Source: Oceanobacillus neutriphilus
GTDB taxonomy: Bacteria > Bacillota > Bacilli > Bacillales > Amphibacillaceae
Direction: 5' to 3'
NCBI RefSeq assembly: GCF_014645515.1
Contig: NZ_BMLW01000006.1
Location: forward strand, 1 to 64,000
Length of the DNA stretch: 64,000 bases
The notes beneath the pieces are model-generated. The model had not been told where the DNA came from. It was given only the letters and a program-made list of their open reading frames with translations, and did no database searches. The translations under genes were made by a program, and so were the position numbers. Positions 25,116-33,509 of the stretch are shown here, in pieces (positions within the stretch are counted from its first letter, which is position 1; every line of letters begins with the position of its first letter).

Positions 25116-26345
25116 TTATGCTGCTTTACGGTAAAACTTACGCTTGGTTATCATCCGGGAAACAACAAACAGGATGATTTCCAGGACGACAATGCTGCTT
25201 AATAAGACAATAATCCCCTGCTGATAGGTAATAGATTCTAAATGCACCAAGTAATATTTTTCACCCGAAATGACCCGGCCAAAATCAAAGTAGGTCTGCG
25301 GGAAATAACTCAGCTCGATTCCAAAAAGCTCGGTTGTTGTCCTGGAATAGTAGATTCTCTCTGAGAATAAGAGAACTGTACTGACCATGATAACAATCCA
25401 GGGATTTTTAAATAATAGACTAAAAATAGCATTTAAACGGATGAACAGGTACATAAGAATCGGCATGATACCCAGTGACAAGAGCAGAAATTTTGCAATC
25501 GTAATATTATCAAACTCACTGTGCCGGTAACCCGAATAATCATCCGGCTCCGAGCTCGGCAATGTAATCGGCACTGGCAGCTTAAACGAACCAAAGCCAT
25601 TCTGAATAGCGATAAGCAGCATCGCCACTAAAAATAAACCAAGTAGAATTAACAGGGTATATATAAAAGCAGCCAATGACTTCACATTTATCAGACGATA
25701 CCAGCCGACCGGAATCCCCTGCAGGACACTGCGGTGTTCTTTATTCCTGGTTATCATGTCACTGCTGAAATATATTGCACAAAACAGCACGATCACAGCT
25801 GTCGTATCGAGAATAAACTTAACAGCTGTCTGCAGCGCCGTTTTCTGTTCTATCATTTCATAGGTAATCGGCACATTTGCATCTAGATAACCTTGAAAAC
25901 GCTGACTTGTTAAGCTTACATTGCGTTCCATATCAAGGCTCGGATAAGGTGCATCAGAAATCAGCTGCCAATCCAGGCTTGCAATTTGCGTGTCATAAGC
26001 ATCATCCTTCATTTTTAGTTGGACAAAACGTCCAAAATTCTGATCCTTGAAGGCATAAATAAGCCTGCTTTTCACTTGGAGGTCATATGTATTTTGGGCA
26101 TAAGGGTTTCCAGTCTTTTCACCAAAGCCTGTTCCACCTCTATCAATCATCCCTTGCCTCATGGCCCCCAGGTTTTGCATCTCAGCCTCCTTCTCTTCTA
26201 TATCAAAGGAATCAGCTGTTTCCATATTAGGCAAAATTAAAAAACAATAAGCTGCGATAAGACTAATTAATGCGATAATAAATAAAATATTCTTTTTGCT
26301 CCGGAACATCATTTTAAATTCGTGCATTATCATGGATATAGTCAT
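25116..26345 (-). CDS. ABC-2 type permease
   Basis: First gene of the ABC exporter unit; 409 residues starting at ATG 26345, which has AAGGGG 8 bases upstream. The longer open frame to 26501 has no supporting ribosome site. A first helix (about 17-34) is followed by an extracellular domain of about 130 residues and then about six helices, the same plan as the downstream permease though the sequences are only distantly alike. The two permeases, ATPase and lipoprotein resemble in layout the LanFEG-LanI immunity sets, though the permeases here are longer. Confidence 0.78.
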   Translation of the reverse strand: MTISMIMHEFKMMFRSKKNILFIIALISLIAAYCFLILPNMETADSFDIEEKEAEMQNLGAMRQGMIDRGGTGFGEKTGNPYAQNTYDLQVKSRLIYAFKDQNFGRFVQLKMKDDAYDTQIASLDWQLISDAPYPSLDMERNVSLTSQRFQGYLDANVPITYEMIEQKTALQTAVKFILDTTAVIVLFCAIYFSSDMITRNKEHRSVLQGIPVGWYRLINVKSLAAFIYTLLILLGLFLVAMLLIAIQNGFGSFKLPVPITLPSSEPDDYSGYRHSEFDNITIAKFLLLSLGIMPILMYLFIRLNAIFSLLFKNPWIVIMVSTVLLFSERIYYSRTTTELFGIELSYFPQTYFDFGRVISGEKYYLVHLESITYQQGIIVLLSSIVVLEIILFVVSRMITKRKFYRKAA

Positions 26346-26776
26346 TCCTAATTCCCCTTTTGATACAATTTGACGGATTATCTTTTCATGCATACTTAAT
26401 GTCCTAGATGATAAACGATGAGGTAAAACCTTATTACGAAACCGCTTTCTTAACGGAGTATAGCACGCTTGGAGGCACCACATTCTATGGAGACTTGTCA
26501 ACTTGTTCTGGTAAGAAGGAGCTTGGACTAAGATTGCTCGCTACGATGAAGATCATTACGATTTTGACCGGCTGTTTCTAATTCGGGGCTTCTTAAACGT
26601 CCATTTTTATGTAAAAATTTAAAATTGTAGAAATTTTAGTTTTCTTTTACAGTGTAGCTTAATGCCTACTAATTGTAAATAGGATTGTAAAAACTCTAAT
26701 TTTTTACATAATACTCATCAGACATTCAAGCATTTTATAGTATTATTTAGAAAAAATAGGTAAAACTATCTGATTC
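26346..26776. other. Gap with no intact gene
   Basis: The left part holds the promoter region of the ABC exporter operon. A plus-strand open frame of 57 codons from about 26408 (MINDEVKPYYETAF...) matches nothing I know. The bases 26620-26776 are very AT-rich. It may contain the scrambled upstream part of the GGDEF relic that follows. Confidence 0.35.
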
Positions 26777-26927
26777 ACTATTACCATCAGCATGGGTTAG
26801 CAGGAGCTGATTTACCTGGCGAGGAATTCACGTTGGAGGAGCTCCTCAATAAGGCGGACAAAGCATTTTGTATGCCGCTAAAGAGAATGGCCGTAATCAA
26901 GTTCAAGCGGATAAAGATGCGGTTTAA
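26777..26927 (+). pseudogene. C-terminal remnant of a GGDEF (diguanylate cyclase) domain
   Basis: Read in two to three frames the bases give TISMG, then LAGADLPGEEFTLEELLNKA, then YAAKENGRNQV before a TAA at 26925-26927. This is the conserved end of a GGDEF domain: a (V)TISxG strand, the ELLxxADKALYxAKxxGRN helix. Frameshifts lie near 26794 and near 26868-26875. Nothing upstream clearly carries the GGDEF motif itself, so only about 50 residues are left. A strong terminator follows, as would be expected for a former plus-strand gene. Confidence 0.75.
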
Positions 26928-26953
26928 AATGTAAATACGTAAAGAAAATAAAT

Positions 26954-26997
26954 AGCCGTGTCTGATACTTTGTAAAAAGTACGACACAGCTGTTTTT
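26954..26997 (+). terminator. Rho-independent terminator downstream of the GGDEF relic
   Basis: An imperfect stem, AGCcGTGTC...TACTTT paired with AAAGTA...GACACaGCT around a 4-base loop, is followed by GTTTTT. It lies 27 bases after the relic's stop and may also serve the convergent phnX transcript. Confidence 0.75.
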
Positions 26998-27042
26998 CAT
27001 CATATTATACAGATACACTATTTAGCAAAATTAAAAATGTAC

Positions 27043-27837
27043 TTATTTCTGAAGTCGCTGATTAATCTCCTCAATAATTCCAGGCAGCTCTCCAAGCGTC
27101 CGAATCGTATAATCAGCACCATGCTCTATAAAAGTCTTCTCTATGCCAATAATCAATTCTTCCTGCTCTGCTTCAGATAACGCATCAAATTCCTCTTCAC
27201 TTAATCCCATTTCCGAGCTGCCGATAACAACCGCTACAGACCAGACTTCTGCGTTTAATGCCTCATCTATATCGGGAATAGTATCTCCCACTTTAACCAC
27301 ATGGCGGGCTGCTGTCAGTTTCAAAGCTTCCATATTTCGATAAACCATATACGGATATGGTCGTCCCAATCCGCCTGTTCCGTCAGCGGTAATATAAAAG
27401 TCCGGGCGATATCCTTTTTTCTCTGCTTCTGGAACAACCACTTCCATCATCTTTTGTGTATAGCCTGAGCTGGAGCCAATTTTCAAGCCCTGCTTCCTTA
27501 ACTGCTCTATCGTTTCCAGTACCTCCGGCTTCGGGTCCGTATACGCCGCCAATGTTTCCATGAGGGCAGATTCAAAGTCAGCATTTAAATTCTCTACATC
27601 CTGCTCCGTAAACTCCCGTCCATACTCTTCCTTCCATAAAGCTGAAATTCGCGGCATAGACAGCATTGTCCGGACATGATCAATCTTCGTCAGACCCATC
27701 GGCTCTCTTGCTTCTTCAATGGTTACTTCTATTCCAGCCTTTTTAAATACCGTAACAAATGCATTTACCGGTGCGAAACAGCCAAAATCAACTGTTGTTC
27801 CTGCCCAATCGAAGATGATGCCTTCTACTTTATTCAT
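27043..27837 (-). CDS. phnX: Phosphonoacetaldehyde hydrolase (phosphonatase)
   Basis: HAD-family enzyme of 264 residues that cleaves phosphonoacetaldehyde to acetaldehyde and phosphate. The nucleophile Asp10 lies in DWAGTTVD, the Schiff-base Lys51 in GLTKIDHVR, and SSSGYTQKMM (about 117-126), GRPYPYMVY and VGDTIPDIDE are further family motifs. Length is typical. It overlaps the stop of phnW by ATGA, so the two are translated together; phnW makes its substrate from 2-aminoethylphosphonate. Confidence 0.95.
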   Translation of the reverse strand: MNKVEGIIFDWAGTTVDFGCFAPVNAFVTVFKKAGIEVTIEEAREPMGLTKIDHVRTMLSMPRISALWKEEYGREFTEQDVENLNADFESALMETLAAYTDPKPEVLETIEQLRKQGLKIGSSSGYTQKMMEVVVPEAEKKGYRPDFYITADGTGGLGRPYPYMVYRNMEALKLTAARHVVKVGDTIPDIDEALNAEVWSVAVVIGSSEMGLSEEEFDALSEAEQEELIIGIEKTFIEHGADYTIRTLGELPGIIEEINQRLQK

Positions 27838-28928
27838 TTAACCACCACTCCCATATATTCTTGGATTACATTGCATAATCTTTCTATATCTTCTTCATAA
27901 ACTTCTCCAATATTGCCGATTCGGAACGTATTGATTTCTGTCAGCTTGCCAGGGTAAAGAACAAAGCCTCTTTCCTTCACATAATGATAAAAATCTTCAA
28001 ATGCAAACACATCATTTGGAAACAGAAATGTCGTAATAATCGGTGACTGTCTCTTATTCGGTATATAAGCCCGGAATCCAAGCTTTTCTAACCCCTCCCG
28101 CAGCAGCTGATTATTACGCTGATAACGTTGAAATCTTGCCGGAATCCCTCCTTCTGCAATTAATTCATCTATTGCTTTAGAAAATGCTGCTACCACATGC
28201 GTGGGCGAAGTATAACGCCATTTCCCATCCTTATTCATTGTCTTCCACTGGTCATATAAATCTAAGGAGAGACTGCTTGCATTTCCCTCACAAGCCTGCA
28301 ATTTGTCCAGCTTGGCAATAACAAAACCAAAACCCGGCACGCCCTGGATGCATTTATTTGCACTGCTGATTAAGTAATCAATCCCCAGATCTGGAATATC
28401 CATTTCTATACCGCCAAAACTGCTCATTGCATCAACAATCAGTGTCTTATGATAAGCCTTGGCAAGTCCGGCAATCATTTCAACCGGATTCAATATACCT
28501 GTTGTTGTTTCACAATGCACCATCACCAGATGAGTAATCGTTATATCATTTTCTAAAATATACCTTAATTCCAATTCATCGGGATAAGCATTATATGCCA
28601 CACTGTAATGCTTATAATTTAAACCGATATAATCAGCCATTTCTACAATTCGTTCCCCATAGGTACCATTCGTGATAATTAATGCTTTTTCCTTCTTATT
28701 TATTGCGGTTGTCATGACAGATTCAACAGTAAATGTACCGCTTCCCTGCATCAGTACAGCTGTATAATCCTCTGGTGAAGCCTTTGCCAAATCAAGCAGC
28801 TGCGTCCGGATTTTCTGGGTAATATTCTTATAATCCTGATCCCATGTACAACGATCAAAGAGCATTTCCTCCTTCACTGCAGCGGTTGTTGTTAGTGGAC
28901 CTGGTGTTAATAATTTATATTGTTCCAA
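27834..28928 (-). CDS. phnW: 2-aminoethylphosphonate--pyruvate transaminase
   Basis: PLP enzyme of 364 residues that converts 2-aminoethylphosphonate and pyruvate to phosphonoacetaldehyde and alanine. The PLP lysine is Lys192 in ISSANKCIQG, with VDAMSSFGG near 165 as the Asp/Ser cofactor site and TPGPL at the N-terminus. It starts with TTG at 28928, preceded by AAGGAG at good spacing. It follows the transporter genes on the same strand, giving the order import, transamination, C-P bond cleavage. Confidence 0.95.
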   Translation of the reverse strand: MEQYKLLTPGPLTTTAAVKEEMLFDRCTWDQDYKNITQKIRTQLLDLAKASPEDYTAVLMQGSGTFTVESVMTTAINKKEKALIITNGTYGERIVEMADYIGLNYKHYSVAYNAYPDELELRYILENDITITHLVMVHCETTTGILNPVEMIAGLAKAYHKTLIVDAMSSFGGIEMDIPDLGIDYLISSANKCIQGVPGFGFVIAKLDKLQACEGNASSLSLDLYDQWKTMNKDGKWRYTSPTHVVAAFSKAIDELIAEGGIPARFQRYQRNNQLLREGLEKLGFRAYIPNKRQSPIITTFLFPNDVFAFEDFYHYVKERGFVLYPGKLTEINTFRIGNIGEVYEEDIERLCNVIQEYMGVVVK

Positions 28929-29010
28929 AATATATCGCTCCTTTTTGTAGAATAGGAAGGTTTAAAGATTCCGTTCCGATAAAAACATTTTAATAGCCTC
29001 GTCCTGCCTC

Positions 29011-29991
29011 TTATTTTGCAGAATTAAAGAATTCCTGATGCTGTTCCAATAACTCTACATCCAATGGCTGCTCAAATGTTTTTGAATGTGCAGGCTTATG
29101 TGCCTCGTCAACGGTTTCTCCTTCATAAAGAGCAACAGGATAGTAGGTTAACAGTTCTTCTCTTGCATCTGTCGAGATAACCTCTGCCATATCCATTGCC
29201 TTTTGTGTCTTCTCATCATCATCCTTTTTCACTACTGCTATTGCTTCCGTCAGTGAGAAATTCCCTTCTGTCGGATCAACAAAGTCAATTGGTGCTCCTG
29301 ATTCCTTCGCTGCAACCGCCTGATGTCTGAGTCCGAATCCGGCAGCCACTTCCCCAGCCTGAACTTTACTGATTGGGGCGGAGCCGGAGCTTTCCAGATG
29401 CGGACCAACATTCGCAATCAGATTCTGGAAAATTCCCTTCCCTTCTTCCCCATATTCACTGATTACAGCCTGTACCATCAGCCATGCGGTTGAAGAATCA
29501 TCGATGTTTGGAATGGATACAAGTCCTTCGTATTCAGGCTTTGCTAAATCTGCAATACTTTTTGGAGCTTCCAAGCCACGCTGCTTCAGTACTTCCGTAT
29601 TTACAAAGATAGCTCCTGTATTTCCTAAAATGGGCGTGTAATAAGGAGGATGCTCCTCTAATGCCTCTGTTTCAAAAGTTAAATCTGCAAACATATCATT
29701 TTGTTCCTGAGCACTGTCCAGAAAATAAGAACTCATTGTAACTACATCTGCTTCGATCTGGTCTCCTTCTGCCAGCAGTTTTCCTCCCAATTCAGATGTT
29801 CCTTGAGACTGCAAAATATATTCCCCTTCATAGCCCGCATCATCTAATGCGGCTTCCATTGCTGACGTTGCTTCTTCATCTGCATTGGTATAAATGACGA
29901 CATCGTCACTGCCTTGTGCGCCACATCCTGCTAAGGCAAACGCTAAACCAATTCCTGCTCCCAGGATTAACTTTTTCATTGATTTCAACAT
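29011..29991 (-). CDS. ABC transporter substrate-binding lipoprotein, 2-aminoethylphosphonate type
   Basis: A 326-residue extracellular binding protein. The signal segment ends in the lipobox ALAGCG, with Cys near residue 23; the rest is the type II periplasmic binding fold of the iron/AEP group (extracellular solute-binding family 1), with IYTNADEE at the start of the mature part. Start 29991 follows GAGGGGAAAT; a GTG at 30003 lies too far upstream. Placement between the permease and phnW/phnX indicates 2-aminoethylphosphonate or a related phosphonate as ligand. That is inference from context. Confidence 0.85.
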   Translation of the reverse strand: MLKSMKKLILGAGIGLAFALAGCGAQGSDDVVIYTNADEEATSAMEAALDDAGYEGEYILQSQGTSELGGKLLAEGDQIEADVVTMSSYFLDSAQEQNDMFADLTFETEALEEHPPYYTPILGNTGAIFVNTEVLKQRGLEAPKSIADLAKPEYEGLVSIPNIDDSSTAWLMVQAVISEYGEEGKGIFQNLIANVGPHLESSGSAPISKVQAGEVAAGFGLRHQAVAAKESGAPIDFVDPTEGNFSLTEAIAVVKKDDDEKTQKAMDMAEVISTDAREELLTYYPVALYEGETVDEAHKPAHSKTFEQPLDVELLEQHQEFFNSAK

Positions 29992-29999
29992 ATTTCCCC

Positions 30000-31625
30000 T
30001 CACTTTTTATAGATTGCAGTTCTTTTTTGTAGAGCATCACACACAGCTCTGACCAATAAGTTGGTTAAGAAAATTAGTACTGATAAAACAAATATTTCAT
30101 TGAACTTTGCAAAATGCTGCAGTTCATTAATTTTGCTTGCTACAACAGTTGTCTGGGCAGATACCAGGAAGATAACGCCGCTGATTGTTACCATCGCATT
30201 GACGAAATAGTAGCTGAACATCTCTAAAACAGTAGATACAGAGTTTGGTAAAATAACACGATATACCGTTTTAATCCAGTTATCTCCCAACAATTCTCCT
30301 GAAGTTTCCCAGCCCGGATTCATCTTTGTCAACGCATTTTTCGCCATTAAATAGGGTGTTGTAAAGTAATGCATGATATTACATAAGACAATAATGAGAA
30401 AGGTTCCTTTTAAACTGCTGTTATTGAAGAGCAGTAAATAGGACAGCCCAAGCACCATACCAGGCACTGTATTCGTAATCATCGAAAAAATATCGACGGC
30501 TTGTTTTCCTTTTATCGGTGTACGCGCATTTAGAAGCGCTGCTCCGTACGTGATAACCGTACCTAACACAGCGGTTAAAACCGCGACAATAAGTGAATTC
30601 CTGTAAACCGAAACCAGATCATTCGACTGGAAGATGCCAGTAATATGCTGCCATGTAAAGCTTAAATCATAAGGGAATGCCGTCACAAATGGCGTAATAA
30701 ACATTACCGCAAATACAGAAAGCATCGCCAGCAGGACAATAGCGGCGGTCACTCCAAAGAAACTGTCTCTAAATTTACTTGGTGTTAGTTCTGTTTCACT
30801 GAACTTATCATAATGAAAATTGAATCTTTCGAGATAGTTCAATAGAATAACACCTGCGACTGCCGGAAATAACATCAGTACAGCAATCACAGCACCCTGA
30901 CTGAAGTCTGGAATGGAGCCAAGCATTGCCTGATAAAGCTGCGTTGCAACAACGTCGTATGTTCCGCCTACGGATGCCGGTATCCCAAAATCTGTGAAGC
31001 TGAGGATAAAGGATAAAACGAATGCCCCTCCCAAAGCTCCTAATAATGGACGGACAACAGTGTTCAGAAAACTCCTTAACGTCCTGTCTCCCATCAGCTT
31101 GGATACAATAATAAATTTCTTATCAATATATTTGAAAGAATTATGGATTAACAGGAACGCTGCAGGCAAAGTATAAATAACATATCCAATTAACAATCCG
31201 TTAAATCCATAGATTTCAAATAAATTTCTGCCAAAAAGCTTTGTCAATAATCCCTGATTTCCAAAGGTATACATAATTGCAAACCCGTAAGTAATCGTAG
31301 GAATCAGCATTGGGATAAGAATTCCGACTTTCACAGCACTTTTTAGAGGTTGATAGATTCTTGTACAATTGACGGCATATGCTAAAGTAAATGCCAGCGT
31401 CGTAGTAATGATGGCTGTCGCACCTGAAACCTTGATGCTATTGCCTATTGCACTGATTAATGCGTTATTTGACAAAGCTTCCATATAATTTGAAAACCCA
31501 GCTCCCCCGTCGTCAGTGACAAATGAGCGGAAAAATAAGGCAAGCAGCGGAGCTATCAGAAAGGCAAAAAACAATATTAAGATAATGATAAAGATAGTCC
31601 GCATTTCCGGTTTTGCATTATGCAT
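30000..31625 (-). CDS. ABC transporter permease, two-domain (2-aminoethylphosphonate type)
   Basis: A 541-residue permease with about twelve helices and two copies of the binding-protein-dependent transport domain, about 55-260 and 345-535. Both are of the type also seen in Fe3+ (FbpB) and AEP importers, where one chain replaces two permeases. ATG 31625 has GGTGAAA upstream and overlaps the ATPase stop by 8 bases; TTG 31637 is an alternative. It would form the membrane channel for the neighbouring binding protein and ATPase. Confidence 0.87.
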   Translation of the reverse strand: MHNAKPEMRTIFIIILILFFAFLIAPLLALFFRSFVTDDGGAGFSNYMEALSNNALISAIGNSIKVSGATAIITTTLAFTLAYAVNCTRIYQPLKSAVKVGILIPMLIPTITYGFAIMYTFGNQGLLTKLFGRNLFEIYGFNGLLIGYVIYTLPAAFLLIHNSFKYIDKKFIIVSKLMGDRTLRSFLNTVVRPLLGALGGAFVLSFILSFTDFGIPASVGGTYDVVATQLYQAMLGSIPDFSQGAVIAVLMLFPAVAGVILLNYLERFNFHYDKFSETELTPSKFRDSFFGVTAAIVLLAMLSVFAVMFITPFVTAFPYDLSFTWQHITGIFQSNDLVSVYRNSLIVAVLTAVLGTVITYGAALLNARTPIKGKQAVDIFSMITNTVPGMVLGLSYLLLFNNSSLKGTFLIIVLCNIMHYFTTPYLMAKNALTKMNPGWETSGELLGDNWIKTVYRVILPNSVSTVLEMFSYYFVNAMVTISGVIFLVSAQTTVVASKINELQHFAKFNEIFVLSVLIFLTNLLVRAVCDALQKRTAIYKK

Positions 31626-32370
31626 ATTTTTCACCAAATAAATTATAGATATTTTGCCGTTTAATCTGCAGCTGTCTTAAAATAAAATCTTTCACAAAAT
31701 CATTTTTCGGCTGATTAATAATTTCATATGGTGTGCCAAACTGCGAAATATTTCCCTGATTAATAATCAAGATCTTATCCGATATGGTTAAAGCTTCCTC
31801 CGGGTCATGTGTCACAATAATCGTTGTCAGGTTAAACTCCTTGGCAATTGATTTAATTCTTTCTTTAATCGATTCTTTGATCACACCGTCTAATGCACTT
31901 AACGGCTCATCCAAAAGCAGCAGCTTCGGTTTCGTAACTAAGGTTCTAGCCAAGGCAACCCGCTGCTTCTGTCCGCCTGACAACTCACCAATTCTCTTTT
32001 TCAAATGCGGCTTCAGTTCCAGAAATTCAATATATTCCCTGACCTCCTCCGCTGATGCAGTATCTTTTTTATTACGCAGCCCATAAACAATATTTTCATA
32101 TGCATTTAAATGTGGAAACAGCGCATAATCTTGAAATACTATATTAAATCCACGATTTTTCATATCTACATTACTCAAATCCTCGTTATTAAAAATAACT
32201 TTTCCATGGTCAATCCTGGTCAGTCCCAAGATAATATTCAATAAGGTTGTCTTCCCGCTTCCGCTGGGTCCAAGCAGTGATACAATTTCACCGCTGTTGA
32301 TTTTCAGGTCAATATTTTCTAAAACAACTTTCTGGTCGAATTGTTTACTAATATTTTGCAGTTCCAGCAA
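31618..32370 (-). CDS. ABC transporter ATP-binding protein, 2-aminoethylphosphonate type
   Basis: ATPase of about 250 residues: Walker A GPSGSGKTT, signature LSGGQKQR, Walker B LLLLDEPLSAL and a C-terminal tail of about 40 residues. I place the start at TTG 32370, since AGGAGGAGG lies 7 bases before it; ATG codons at 32403 and 32400 have no ribosome site and would place that site inside the gene. The protein then begins MLELQNISKQF, typical of the family. It is the first gene of the phosphonate unit and diverges from the DeoR regulator. Confidence 0.87.
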   Translation of the reverse strand: MLELQNISKQFDQKVVLENIDLKINSGEIVSLLGPSGSGKTTLLNIILGLTRIDHGKVIFNNEDLSNVDMKNRGFNIVFQDYALFPHLNAYENIVYGLRNKKDTASAEEVREYIEFLELKPHLKKRIGELSGGQKQRVALARTLVTKPKLLLLDEPLSALDGVIKESIKERIKSIAKEFNLTTIIVTHDPEEALTISDKILIINQGNISQFGTPYEIINQPKNDFVKDFILRQLQIKRQNIYNLFGEKYA

Positions 32371-32619
32371 ACTGACCACCTCCTCCTGAGTTACCTCCAT
32401 CATATAAAACGAATATTAAGATAAATCCCTTATCGTGTTAAGAATATGTAAATTATGAACATATCAAGCATAACTTATGCACATTTTATAATTTAATATA
32501 CTTAGACTTGGGCATAATTCATTCTAAATTTTATGTAAATAGATTGATTACATCGCAAAGTACCCGTAAACTGGATATAAAGAATAATCCATTCAAAACG
32601 TTACTATGAGGAGGATAAA

Positions 32620-33384
32620 ATGCTTCCAGTTGAGAGACAAAAGAAAATGATTGATCTATTAATGATTAAAAAAGTAATGAAGATGCCGGAGCTTAAGGAA
32701 GAGCTGGAAATCTCAATAGACACACTGCGCCGAGATATAAATACCCTTGCCGAACAAGGAAAACTGAAAAAGATATATGGTGGCGTCAAATTGGCGGAGC
32801 CAAAGTTCGGTGAAGCTTCCATGGAAGAGCGGATGATCACCCATTTGGATGAGAAAACAGCCATTGCAAAAAAATGTAAGTCATTTATTGAGGATGGGGA
32901 CTGCATCTATTTAGACAGCGGCTCGACGACTTATCAAATCGCAAAATATATTAAAGATAAAAGGAACCTGACAGTCATTACAAACTCTGTCCCTGTCATT
33001 CTGGAATTAATGAACAGCGCTGTTGAACTCATTGTAATAGGCGGGAAAGTCAGAAAAAATGAGCGATCTGTTGTAACCTATGATTACTTATTTAACTTTC
33101 ATCAATTAAACATACAGAAAGCCTTTATCTGCGCAAGCGGAATTACGATGGATAAGGGAATTTCCGATTATAACGTGGAGGAAGCGCTTGCCCGCAAGAA
33201 GATTGTTGAGCTTTCTCAGGAGGTCTATGTTGCTGCGGACAGCTCCAAATTTGGAAGGAATGTTACTGTAAATATTACCGGGCTGGATGAGATTGATTAT
33301 ATTGTAACGGACGAAAGGGCAGATGAAGAAACTGTGAAACGATTTGATAAGGTGAGGACAGAGTTAATTATATCCAGTGAGTGA
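32620..33384 (+). CDS. DeoR-family transcriptional regulator
   Basis: A 254-residue repressor. The N-terminal helix-turn-helix (about 1-58) includes ISIDTLRRDINTLAEQGKLKKIYGG, the DeoR signature, and the C-terminal sensor domain (about 75-235) has YLDSGSTTYQIAKYI and an AADSSKFGR loop that binds a phosphorylated ligand. GAGGAGG precedes the ATG. It is divergent from the 2-aminoethylphosphonate operon with 249 bases between, so it likely controls it. A DeoR regulator for phosphonates is less usual than GntR or LysR types. Confidence 0.88.
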   Translation: MLPVERQKKMIDLLMIKKVMKMPELKEELEISIDTLRRDINTLAEQGKLKKIYGGVKLAEPKFGEASMEERMITHLDEKTAIAKKCKSFIEDGDCIYLDSGSTTYQIAKYIKDKRNLTVITNSVPVILELMNSAVELIVIGGKVRKNERSVVTYDYLFNFHQLNIQKAFICASGITMDKGISDYNVEEALARKKIVELSQEVYVAADSSKFGRNVTVNITGLDEIDYIVTDERADEETVKRFDKVRTELIISSE

Positions 33385-33422
33385 GGAAAAGAGACTTGAT
33401 TCACTGACTTAGAGGGGGATGA

Positions 33423-33486
33423 AAAACTAAACTGTGTAACTAAGAGAACGTACGGCTCTTATCTTACTACGCAGTTTAGTTTTTTA
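33423..33486 (+). terminator. Long Rho-independent terminator after the DeoR gene
   Basis: AAAACTAAACTG near 33424-33435 pairs with CAGTTTAGTTTT at 33471-33482, enclosing a second TAAGAG/CTCTTA stem. A run of T ends it. It also faces the convergent M20 relic. Confidence 0.8.
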
Positions 33487-33509
33487 TTGGAATCTGTAAA
33501 TAAATTCTA

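Noticed and set aside
26408-26581. Plus-strand open frame of 57 codons in the gap before the GGDEF relic
   Set aside because: No family match and no ribosome site; more likely part of a decayed gene.
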